From contig NC_049990.1 in the NCBI RefSeq assembly GCF_000003815.2, positions 12,154,076 to 12,218,075 of the forward strand: a DNA stretch of 64,000 bases, read 5' to 3'. Shown here in pieces: positions 38,501 to 46,746 of the stretch (position 1 is the stretch's first letter; every line of letters begins with the position of its first letter). This DNA is from Branchiostoma floridae. Its lineage: Eukaryota; Chordata; Leptocardii; Amphioxiformes; Branchiostomatidae. A program made the translations under genes and the position numbers. The notes under the pieces were generated by a model. The model was not told the origin of the DNA. It saw only the letters and a list, made by a program, of their open reading frames with translations, and ran no database searches.

Positions 38501-38553
38501 CTCCCAAGAAGTTCAAGTTGGACGTATCCAAGAGTCCGAGCAAGAGTCTATAA
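20582..38553 (+). CDS. EMSY: EMSY-like transcriptional regulator with C-terminal bromodomain
   Basis: 25 coding exons: 20582-20642, 21176-21275, 21834-21908, 22426-22601, 23130-23237, 23584-23732, 24053-24157, 24486-24741, 26348-26557, 27317-27466, 28098-28283, 28785-28921, 29374-29472, 30043-30238, 30619-30839, 31665-31797, 32000-32274, 32536-33207, 33676-33741, 34555-34753, 35375-35573, 35945-36027, 36716-36795, 37379-37540, 38479-38553. All phases join; 1390 aa. Residues 1-115 are the ENT domain (LLDLSRDECKRILRRLE, ISTERHRAEVRRAVNDE, SVEGRRLVPLMPRLVPQTAF), as in human EMSY, a BRCA2- and chromatin-associated repressor. The long middle is low-complexity Ser/Thr/Pro/Gln with basic NLS-like patches (KGRRRKRT; SKRKRKAP). 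Residues ~1257-1366 form a bromodomain: WFIHPVDP, PDYYNIIKQPMDFSTIKKKL, and SNCFQYN with acetyl-lysine-reading Asn1337. Vertebrate EMSY, as I know it, lacks this. The ATG has A at -3 and follows an acceptor at 20547, so a 5' UTR exon exists. Some internal exons could be missing or alternative. Confidence 0.9.
20770..21110. repeat. Interspersed repeat in EMSY intron 1
   Basis: This contains a strong hairpin at about 20800-20855 (TTTCTAGTCTCCCC / GGGGAGACTAGAAA), then GC-rich sequence unlike the surrounding AT-rich intron and a second GC-rich block at 21040-21085. Both strands are open for 80-120 codons, but no splice logic or known protein fits, so a transposon remnant is most likely. Confidence 0.5.
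25074..26171. mobile_element. Non-autonomous hAT-like DNA transposon, ~1.1 kb
   Basis: Located in EMSY intron 8. The left end is CACGCGCGGATCCAGGGGG and the right end, inverted, is CACTGGCGGATCCAGAAATT; the CACTGGCGGATCC terminus is typical of hAT-type repeats. GGCAA flanks both sides. Just inside the termini are GC-rich palindromes (GGCGCGCGCC; GCGGCCGCGGCC). No intact transposase frame was seen. Confidence 0.75.
26511..26983 (+). repeat. Tandem array of EMSY exon 9 / 5' splice site
   Basis: Seven copies of the last 47 nt of exon 9 plus the first 17 nt of intron 9. Copy 1 (26511-26591) is the functional junction, copy 2 (26592-26663) has an 8-bp internal duplication, and copies 3-7 are 64 bp each from 26664 to 26983 with very few differences. 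Every copy keeps CAG|GTAAGA; donors are at 26558, 26647, 26711, 26775, 26839, 26903 and 26967. Reading through the first donor meets TAG four codons on. Confidence 0.95.
27690..27896. repeat. Dispersed repeat, copy 2
   Basis: Diverged copy of 10470-10672, in EMSY intron 10. It contains the palindromic CAGGTCCGGACCTG and the GAATTTTCCGTACTGGTACC block also seen in the other copy. Confidence 0.75.
28284..28395. repeat. (GTA)n-type microsatellite at EMSY intron 11 donor
   Basis: The intron starts GTAAGTAGTTGTAGAAGTAG and continues as imperfect GTA/GCA triplets for ~110 bp. The donor itself is the first repeat-like unit. Confidence 0.9.
30239..30312. repeat. (AGT)n microsatellite at EMSY intron 14 donor
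   Basis: Intron 14 begins GTAAGTACTC and reaches an AGT/CGT triplet run of about 50 bp within 15 bases. Confidence 0.9.
31889..31935. repeat. (GTGA)n microsatellite in EMSY intron 16
   Basis: About ten imperfect GTGA/GTCA units, containing several GTGAGT donor-like hexamers, starting ~90 bp after the real donor. Confidence 0.85.
33726..34213 (+). repeat. Degenerate tandem array of EMSY exon 19 / 5' splice site
   Basis: Six units of 79-87 bp start at 33726, 33806, 33890, 33969, 34056 and 34135. Each contains the exon end (GAGCTGTTGGGACAG), an ~8-base donor region, then AACAGCTGTCAATCAAAA and TAACCAATCAGAA. Only unit 1 has the real donor CAG|GTACAC. Units 2-4 read CAGATACA, CAGATTTG and CAGAAACA (GT lost), unit 5 has CAG|GTGGAA, and unit 6 is eroded. 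Confidence 0.9.
34726..35300 (+). repeat. Tandem array of EMSY exon 20 / 5' splice site
   Basis: Units start at 34726, 34833, 34943 and 35049 (106-110 bp). Each has the exon end (CCTGACAGCACCATTGTCAC), a CTA|GTAAGTTT donor, then a purine-rich intron part (GAATGATTGAAAGAAGAAAG). Donors at 34754, 34861 and 34967 are intact. In the fourth the GT has become AT and the unit is split by the MITE at 35080-35253. Confidence 0.9.
35080..35253. mobile_element. pogo/Tigger-like MITE with TA target duplication
   Basis: Ends are CAGTAGAAGCCGCCTAATTG and, inverted, CAGTAGAAGCCAGTTAATTG, over ~23 bp, flanked by TA on both sides. Interior motifs (GTGCAATTATCCGG; TTAATCCGATG) are typical of pogo/Tigger non-autonomous elements. 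Length 174 bp. Confidence 0.85.
37541..37572. repeat. (GTTT)n at EMSY intron 24 donor
   Basis: Intron 24 opens GTTGGTCTTTG and passes directly into about five GTTT units. Confidence 0.85.
37622..37833. mobile_element. TACTGTAAATG MITE family, copy 2
   Basis: In EMSY intron 24. Same internal order as 41803-42017 (TTAAGTTCG, CGCGGTAGC, ACCATGCACTGTAGTATCTTA, CCACCGCGAAAACCG, CATTTCTGCATTTAC); the outermost bases have decayed. Confidence 0.85.
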
Positions 38554-40236
38554 CACATCATGTTTTAAACTGGTGACTTTTTATTTGGAAACACAACAAA
38601 ACTTTGAAATACCCTTTAGAAACTCTCAAGTGAAAAATAAAAACACTACTGAGAAAATCATATTCTGTCAAACAACCTGTAAAGTTATCACACATTTACA
38701 TTGGATATCATATTGATTCATGATATGGTAAGTCTTCTAGCAAAATGGTTTTCAATATTTAGAATGACCATTGTTAAATATGAATCTAGAGGCAGCAGTT
38801 ACATTGTACAATGTAGTGCCCATCATTGTATTTTTGTATGACATGTAGCTTTTAGATAATGCAAGTCAGGGTTTTCTGCTGGTTTGCAAGTATCCTTTCT
38901 TGGCAGGTAATGTACAGTTAACGTTTGACAGTTGAGAAAACTAGTAAATGACTAGTAAAAGGCTACAAAAATGCCTCAACTTGTGCCATGCAAGTCCAGT
39001 TACTTACTCTGGATATTATTATGTAGAAAATAGCTGTAAACTATGTTGAACTTTCTACCTTGCCTTAAAAAAAAAAAGAATGTCAATAAGGGGTCTGTAA
39101 AACGGTGTCAATCTTTTTTTCTGCTTGCATAATTGTCTCAAAGAAAAGTATCCGAAATCTGCAAAAGTTTTTGCCATTTGAATCAACTGCTGTGTTTAGC
39201 ATAGTTTGGTTCAGTATTTGGTAATAGATGATATAGATAGATACAGACATTACAGAATTGTACTGTAGTTAATTACAACAAACTATGAAGGTATGAAATG
39301 TGTTCTTGTTGTTCATTGTAGTGCAGCAGGCATATTCTTGCACTGCCTTTGGTTGACATTTGAAGGTATTTTCGTAAGAGAAAGGATATTGTTGTTTCCT
39401 TTCATATGGATGTTGTACCTATAAAGATTAACTTCTTTGAGTATACAGCTACTGTATTTCCTGAAGGGAATTTACTAACGTCACCATATAGGTATTATGT
39501 GTTCCAAGTGAAGGTTACAAGAAGTATACTGAAGCGGTTGCGCAAAAAAGATACATACAAATTATACTAGTAGATACATGGTATGTCTAAGAAGACATTT
39601 TGTCTCAGAGTAAACATGATGTCTTGTACAAACACTACTTGTTAAAGTTGTCTCTTAATTAGCAAGGAGCGAGCAAAATTTTACGGCTGCTGAATTAAAT
39701 CTCATTGTACAGTAACTGTTATTGTTCAGTGATATGGTGTTTCTATGAAGCTCTTTTACTACTATCCTGTTTTTCATATCAAGTGAACTGGAATGAAGAA
39801 ACAACACCTATAACAAGGAATGTTACAGGTGATGGAATTTTTTTTAACAAAAGCTTTGCTATTTCTGGATGAACCAATAGACCTTTTTCCTGTTACGGAG
39901 GCCATGTTGGATTTGCTGGGGTCATCAGGGACCATGCATCAAAACAAGGCTGTAGTTCGCCATTCTCCTATTTAGCATGTATTGCAGACATATTAAAGCA
40001 CATGTACTAGTATGCCCCCGAAAATCCATTATGGCCGCTGTAACTTGAAAGAGGTCTATTGTGCCTCCTGTCCGTCAAAGTTATTGACTACCAATAATTG
40101 AGTCAATGCAGGTTTGACATATGTTTGCTGTTCTCTGTCGTTTGTTTTGAACTACTAAAGCGGTGCTATGAGATCGGATTTGGAGATGCTGCATATATGA
40201 AGGTGTTTCAATCCTTATAGCCATGTATTAAACATT
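38554..40236. other. EMSY 3' UTR and convergent intergenic region
   Basis: AATAAA at 38637-38642 is a candidate EMSY poly(A) signal, 84 bp after the stop. The rest is AT-rich with no coding sequence, and is shared with 42392-44045 through the segmental duplication. It probably includes the 3' UTR of the minus-strand lectin A gene. Confidence 0.5.
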
Positions 40237-41272
40237 TCATGCACATGCCATCCAGTAGATGCCCGCAACATGCACCCTTGTGTCCGCCCAGGTGATAATG
40301 CGCACCGTCAGGCTTCTTGGCGATTTAGACGTTACTGTAGTTGAGATCCGCGTGTTTCTACTCCTATAAATGTCCAGCTTCCTGATGCCGACCGTGACCA
40401 CAGGAGTTGTCCGGAAGGGCGTGCTGAACGTTGCGGTCAGGTCTCGGTAGCGGCTACCTGATCCGGAGGCGAGAACGTTGTAAGGTGTATCCAACACACC
40501 GGATTCACCTGAAGTGAAGAGATGCAATTTGTAAACATTGAACATGGAAGCCAAACTTCTTAAAGTACAGCATTCGTATCAATTGTAAGCTTTAAAAGAC
40601 AATGCGGCAGAAGACAAACATGAACAGAGAATTTCTTTTTATTCAACTGCTGAATGCAGACTTTAAGTTGAAGGAATTTCATATCCAATTTTTTAGGATG
40701 CGTATACGTACTCAATTCATTTGTAAAAGCTATAACGTACAGTGTTCGATGTAGGTTCTCTGTTCCAGCGCCTGGATCCGTTGGTCTTTAGTCTCGCTTT
40801 CTCCCAGAAGCTGCTGTAGATCGTCCTGTTGTTGTTGGATCCTTTCGTCCCTAGCTGCCATCTCTGTTTTGAGCTCCTGTATCTCAGTCTGGGTCCTTTG
40901 ATCCTTGGATACCATCTCTGATTGGAGTTGTTGAGTCTTGTTCTGGCTCCTTTGGTTCTCGGCTGCTGTCTCGTTCTGAAGCTGGTTTATCTCATCCCGC
41001 AGTTGTTGGATACTTTGGTCTTTAGCCGCCCCTTCTGTCTGAAGCTGCTGTATATCGCCCTGCTGTTGTTGGACCCTTTCGGCCATAGCTGCCATCTCTG
41101 TTTTCAACACCTGTATGTCGTCGTTCCCCGTCGTTCCACAATTCACCACAGGATTCATTACCGGACTACACGCACATTTCTCGTCTGCCGGTGGTCTATA
41201 GACCGACTGGGCAGAACACAGGGACGCAAACGTCACAAGGAACGTTACCATACAGCGTAAAGGCAAGACCAT
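40237..41272 (-). CDS. Secreted coiled-coil H-type lectin A
   Basis: Two exons: 41272-40741 and 40508-40237, joined in phase 1 (donor GTACGT, acceptor TTCAG); 267 aa. Met at 41272 has a Kozak-like GCCATGG context. Residues 1-21 are a signal peptide (LPLRCMVTFLVTFASLCSA). A short Cys-containing linker follows (CACSPVMN), then a ~115-residue coiled coil of Gln/Glu-rich heptads (QQQQGDIQQLQTE, QLRDEINQLQNE). The join creates Cys178, before the C-terminal H-type lectin domain: ESGVLDTPY, RYRDLTATFSTPFRTTPVV, VGIRKLD, TWADTRVHVAGIYWMA. H-type lectins bind GalNAc-type glycans as oligomers; the coiled coil would multimerise it. An innate-immune role is inference. Confidence 0.88.
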
Positions 41273-42325
41273 GGCATCAAAAATTCTTCTTCGTGGGAGA
41301 GAACACTGTCAACTGCAGATACGCCCACAAGGAAGTGTTCCGCTCAGTAGTTGAAGCGTTATTCGATATCGTGTCATTATGCCCTCTCAGTCAGCCATAC
41401 GACTGACGTCATGGTAAAAACAAGACGTGACACAAGAAACAAAACAAACCGCATAATGGCGACCAGGAAATATGGTTTCACCTCACAGTAACCTCCTTGA
41501 CCTCACAAAATCAAAATAAACAGAAAACTGACAGTATGTTAGAAGAATCGGAGACTGGCATTTTTAATGGATCGTGAGTTGAAGATGTTGACGAATCTCC
41601 TATGATATATGAATCTCCTGCTTGTTGGCAAGTATCTAGTGCTTGTTTAAGTTATTAGAGAAATATCACTATTATCAGAAACCATGCGACAGAAATGTTA
41701 CTCTACTATTTTTTATGACAGGGGCCACAGGCCGATTGGGTAGAGAACAGCAACACAAAGGACGCTAACAGACGTGGAAGAGGCGACGCTATGGCGTAAA
41801 AATACTGTAAATGTATTTAAGTTCGCGGAGATTTAATTTCACGGTAGCGGGAAAAGGGACTTTTTGCGGTAGATTTGATTTCGCGGTAGCACCATGCACT
41901 GTAGTATCTTACTGCTGTTAAGGAAAAATTTTCGCGGTGGCTTTGAATTCGCTTTGAAGCGGCCGCCACGAAAACCGCGAACATTAATCCACCGCGAAAG
42001 TTTCTGCATTTACAGTACTTGCTCAGAGTAATGTGAACAACAGTTAAGCACTTGTAATGAGTGAGTCTACAGCCAGAAGTGGAAGCGTTATTTTACATCA
42101 TGTAACGTTGCACTGCTTTTTTTGAACGCGAACGAAACAAAAACAAACAGCCGGTATTATATAGACTACATCCCTTTTAGACTACAGTGCTGTAGAGGAC
42201 TGTAGAGGACAGTATTGTGAAAAGAATACCTGCCATGTTGCAAAGGGAAATATTCTGTATTTGCTAGCAAATGTTGGTTTCTACTTTTATGAACAAAACT
42301 GTCATATTTATTTCTTTTTATCTAG
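41273..42325. other. Spacer between duplication copies
   Basis: Lectin A upstream region, followed by the MITE at 41803-42017. Fragments near 41725-41795 resemble the lectin A 5' end (GGCC..AGGCCGAT..GGGTAGA, GACGCTA), suggesting an additional decayed 5' duplicate. No coding exon is supported. Confidence 0.5.
41803..42017. mobile_element. TACTGTAAATG MITE family, copy 3 (best preserved)
   Basis: Starts TACTGTAAATG and ends CATTTACAGTA, an 11-bp perfect terminal inverted repeat. Subterminal parts are also inverted (TTAAGTTCGCGG / CCGCGAAAGTTT). 215 bp, non-coding. Confidence 0.9.
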
Positions 42326-42391
42326 ACTGTGGTGGTTGTTCCCAAGTCTCCCAAGAAGTTCAAGTTGGACGTTTCCAAGAGTCCGAGCTAG
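42326..42391 (+). pseudogene. Duplicate of the EMSY last exon
   Basis: After an intact acceptor (TTTTTATCTAG) the frame reads TVVVVPKSPKKFKLDVSKSPS then TAG; one base change (AAG to TAG) ends it three residues earlier than the 38479-38553 exon. It is either a relic or an alternative last exon, since acceptor and frame remain usable. Confidence 0.8.
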
Positions 42392-44045
42392 AGTCTATAA
42401 CAAATTATGTTTAAACACTTAACAAACATTTGGAAACACATTCTCTATGCAGGGCCTAGCCAGTGCTTGAGGAGGCGGTGCTAAATCTGGTTGTGCAATA
42501 TGTGTGTCTACTTTTGTGGAAGTGGCCACTAACCAGTTGTCAGCCAATCAGAGAATTGGCTTTACCTAAACTAAAGAAATCATCTGAGAGGCAATACTCT
42601 GATTGGCACACAGTTGGCTAGAGGCCACGCCCACAAAAGTGGAAGCCTCAGCCTAGTGTAGCAGAACTTCCCCTTTATTTGAATTGGCCATGGCAAGGCT
42701 GTATGTAGAAGAGTGGAAGTCGTGAGTCTGTAACAAACTTGAAATAGTACAAATGTGAAATAAATAAAAATTCAATGATTACCATTGAGAAAAGTGTGTT
42801 GAAATACTTTACAAAGCAACATATAACTCTTGGATATTGAATTTTGAGTTCAAGTAATGCATCCAACATGATGCTTGTAAACACCAAAAAAGAAAACAGT
42901 CAATTGATCAACATTTGCTCTATAGTGGCCACTTGTCTATATTGGCCACATTTCTCTAATCACTTGTGTGGCCGCTATAGACAGGTTTGACTGTACCATC
43001 TAAATCTCATCTAGTAGATTCGGGGCACGTGTGATTTTACCTCATCGTTCTGTATTCAGTTGCAAAAAAACTGAAGACTTTATTGAACCTTCCACACTCT
43101 CATTCCCTTAAAAGATGATAAATAATGTCAAATAAGCAGTGCATAGAACTTTGCCAACTTTATTCTGCTTTTACAAGTTGCTTTATAGTGTCAGAAATCT
43201 GTAAAAGTACATATAAAACTGTTGAGATATGCATTGGTATAGAATTGGTTCAGTAATTATTTATACATGATATAAGATATCGATAGATACAGAGTTGTAC
43301 TGTAGGCAAGAACAACAAGCCATGGAGGTATGAAATGTGTAATTGTTTTGTGCAGAAATTCTATTCTTGTACTGCTTTAGACTTACATTTGATGGTGTGT
43401 TGGAGAGAAAAGAGATATTGCAAGTTTCTTATAACATGTTGTAGCTAAAGATGGGCTTCTTCTGTGAATATATATAGTAAGTGTTAGTCTGTTTTTCTAT
43501 TGAAGTAAATCAACTGCTGCTCTCCCAGAAGCGAATTTACTAACATCGCCATTCGAGTACATATATGTTCCAAGTGTAGGTTACAAGAAGTATACTTAAG
43601 CGTTTGCATACAAAGGATACTAGAAGATACATGGTATATATAAGAATACATTTTGTATGTCTCACACTAAACAGGATGTCTTGTACAAACACTACTAAGA
43701 TGTCTCTCAGCAAGGAGTAAGCAAGTATAAATCTCCCTGAACAGTTCTTCATCGGTGATGTGGTGTGTCTATGAAGCTCGTAGTATCCTGTTTTTAAGGG
43801 TCCACTCATAACAAGTGTAAGGAAGAAACATCAACAAAGATGTTACAGGTGATGGAAATTTTCGGGACAAAAGCTTTGCTATTTCTGGATTGACCAATTG
43901 TGTCGCCTGTCCATGAAAGCATTGACATATGTTTGCTGTTTTCTGTTTTCAACTACCAAGCGGTGCTGTGAGATCTGGTTTGGAGGTGTTACACATATTT
44001 TTTTTATGAAGGTGTTTCAACCATTATAGCCATGTATTAACCATT
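42392..44045. other. Intergenic, duplicated 3' region
   Basis: Corresponds to 38554-40236. It also contains the foldback at 42510-42640 and a smaller imperfect inverted repeat around 42918-42985 (CTATAGTGGCCAC / GTGGCCGCTATAG). No gene seen. Confidence 0.6.
42510..42640. mobile_element. Foldback MITE, ~44-bp arms
   Basis: The left arm starts ACTTTTGTGG and reaches GCCAATCAGAG; the right arm is its inverse, ending CCACAAAAGT. The element is absent from the equivalent place in duplication copy A, so it probably inserted after the duplication. Confidence 0.8.
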
Positions 44046-46746
44046 TCATGCACAAGCCATCCAGTAGATGCCCGCACTGTACACCACTGAGTTCGTCCAG
44101 GTTTGAAGACGTACCGTCATTGTTGTGGGCGATTTAGACCTTACTTCAGTTGTGATACGCGTGTTTATGCGCTGATTTATGTCCAGATGCCTGATGCCGA
44201 TCGTGACCACAGGAGTTGTCCGGAAGGGCTTGCTGAACGTTGCGGTCAGGTCTCGGTAGCGGGTACCTGATCCGGTGGCGAGAGCCTTGTAAGGTGTATT
44301 TAACACACCGGATTCACCTGAAGAGATACGATTTGTCAACAATGAACATGAGAGCCAAACTAACTGTAGAAGTACAACATGAAAAGGCAAAGGACTCTGG
44401 TACTCTCCAAGCAGAGGTAAGGCTCCAACTGTTTTTTTAGATGTTTTGATAGGGCTTTCTATTTTGTACCGTTTTCTTTATGTCTTCCGACCCTAACCTC
44501 TGTCTGGAGGTTAGGGTCGGGCTCCCGGCATTACTGTCCATCACAGATCAGCAATGTCAAACAGTGGAAGGACAGCAAGACAGCTGACCAGACTGTCATA
44601 GGACTGTCGGAGGAGAAAACGCTTTGTGGTGTGTCACACTACCTGATCAGGGATGAAGCTGGTGGTGATGGACATGGATCAATTGTAGGGAACGAAAAAA
44701 AAAATGAAAATGTACATTGTACTTTCAACTCCGAATGCAGGCTTGAAAGTGAAAGAAATTTCATTGTACAATTGTGTTTAATCTGCTCGAGTCATTTGAT
44801 TGTAGCAGGGTCAAAATGTTTTGGGTATAAGTAATTATAACGTACAGCGTTCGATGTAGTTTCTCTGTTCCAGTGCCTGGATCTTTTGGTTTTTAGCCAC
44901 CCCTTCCCCCGTAAGCTGCTCTATGTCGTCCTGCTGTTGTTGGATCCTTTCATTCCTAGCTGCCATCTCTGTTTTGAGCTGCTGTATTTCGGCCTGGGTC
45001 CTTTGGTCCTTGGATGCCATCTCTGACCTGAGCTGTTGGATTTCGGCTTTTGTGTCCCTCTGAAGCCGATTCAACTCATCCCGCAATAGTTGGATACTCT
45101 GATCTTTTGCCAAATGAAGAAAGGTCTGCAGCTGGGCGTTGATGTCGTGTAGAAATGAGACTAGCAGGAAAGACGGGGTAACATATTGTTAGTAGTACTC
45201 GGTACGTGGAGTCGCTGGTATCATTAGCGTAGATTTGCGTAAATTAACAAAGTTGCTTCTGACTGTTTGGGTACATCTCGTGAGAGTTATGGTCTCATTC
45301 CTGTATTACTCCGAGAATACGTGCCCAAAAAATGATTGGGTATTAAAAGCTTGTGTTTAGGTTGATGATAAATTCCCTTTCATCGCCCCCACTTGATATA
45401 AGAAGGATTTGAGATGAAAGCTTGTATATTACTGCTATCATCATGCCGGAAAGTTTCGTAATGCCAGCGATTTGCGGACGTGTACGTGTACGTGTAGGCC
45501 TTTCTCTGCTCAAAAGGCCCTCGAGCGGCTATCGGGTACTCGTAGTTTGAAATCCGATAACTATAGTTGAGTGGGCTAGATTTGGGTGTTTTTTATTGCC
45601 TAACGAACTCGTGCACTTGCAATAGAAAGCAAAACATATCCAGAAATACTGTTTTTAATTGGATTTTCGGGCAAAGAAGTTGTGCGTTTTAACGTGTATT
45701 CCTATGGGACGGCGAAATTGTGGAATGAGACCTTATCTTCTTCCAAAATGATTCCCGAAGATCGGACCACTGCATGTACCCGTGTCATTATTGATAACAT
45801 TAATCTTTTATTAAAAACGTGTAGATATGTACATACCTACCATATGCAAATATACCTTTGGGTTCATCTTGGTTGTTGCCATCATTGCTATCCACTGGAG
45901 GACAGACTCCACCTGGTTCTGTGCAGCTGTCTGCACCCTCTCGGAGGAATATACGAAAGAAATCACTAGATTTAAAAAATATGCTATACTTATGAGTCAG
46001 AATAGAAATATTACAAGAATGGGCCATTTTAGCAAAGTCTTCTGTAAATTACATATTAGTTTAGTATAGAGGAGGAGGGTCTAGTTTGCATCGTGAACGT
46101 AAAATGCAAACTGTTTGCTGTCGGGTTTTAGGCCATACGGATAAAACAGTTTGAATTTTTGCATCATGAACGGGTTCTTTAGCTTCATACACCTTTTCTT
46201 CCTCCGGCACCTTGTTTTAATTATTATCATTGTATCAATTATTATGTATTTTCTTGTGCAAGTAAACATACAAACAAAAGGTGGACAGGTAGGATCTAAA
46301 CCTGGAATTTGATTTGATCATTTTGAGGTTTGAAAAAGAGTTGAGTGATCCGGGCGATCTTCTCTCCGTCCAAAGGTAAGAAGCATCTTTAGTACAGCTT
46401 CTTTTCTTCAAAGGACATGTTTAAATACCCAATAGTGTTCAATCAATAGTGCCTAACCTGCAAGTTGTGAAGAGTCTCCTGCATCTGGCTGGGACCCACC
46501 TTGCAGAGCGCTGCCAAAGACTAAAAAAATTATGATTTATGAACACGATTAGAGTCGGGTCACACCTTCAACTGGCGTTCCTACGTGTTGACCATGCATT
46601 GAATGAAAAAATCAGACATTTGCAATATTTTTAACCCTGAAAATCGACTCTGTTCTAGCCTATGAGATTTGCACACGCGTCTTACCTTGCGGAGAAGCTC
46701 CGCAAAGAACGATCAAGACCAAGATGACGTAAACCTTTGTCTCCAT
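44046..46746 (-). CDS. Secreted coiled-coil H-type lectin B
   Basis: Five exons: 46746-46686, 46520-46458, 45939-45856, 45160-44846, 44317-44046; every junction is phase 1 and the total is 795 nt (264 aa). The ATG has a strong ACCATGG context. Exon 1 is a signal peptide (METKVYVILVLIVLCGASPQ). Exons 2-3 encode an acidic, Gly/Asp-rich linker with two Cys (DSCTEPGGVCPP). Exon 4 begins SFLHDINAQLQTFLHLAKD and continues as Gln/Glu heptads. Exon 5 is the H-type lectin domain (TPYKALATG, RYRDLTATFSKPFRTTPVV, IGIRHLDINQ, YSAGIYWMA). It is a paralogue of lectin A, with the same last two exons but a different 5' half. The motif corresponding to TWADT in A reads TWTNS here, which could change sugar preference. 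Confidence 0.85.
44487..44520. repeat. Perfect 14-bp-arm hairpin
   Basis: CCGACCCTAACCTC, loop TGTCTG, GAGGTTAGGGTCGG. It lies within the copy-B-specific insertion in the lectin B intron. A related imperfect hairpin with a GTCT loop occurs near 3932-3965. Confidence 0.9.

Larger units (their letters stand above)
38385..41272. repeat. Segmental duplication, copy A
   Basis: This carries the end of EMSY intron 24, the EMSY last exon with its 3' region, and H-type lectin gene A in the same order and orientation as 42230-45160. Shared sequence includes GCTAGCAAATGTTGGTTTCTA and long 3' stretches around 39300-39900 / 43320-43900. Offset between copies drifts from 3847 to 4105 bp because of later insertions. 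Confidence 0.85.
42230..45160. repeat. Segmental duplication, copy B
   Basis: Second copy of 38385-41272, directly oriented. It includes an orphan EMSY last exon and the last two exons of lectin B. Copy-specific insertions are the foldback at 42510-42640 and ~300 bp in the lectin intron (44318-44845). Confidence 0.85.
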
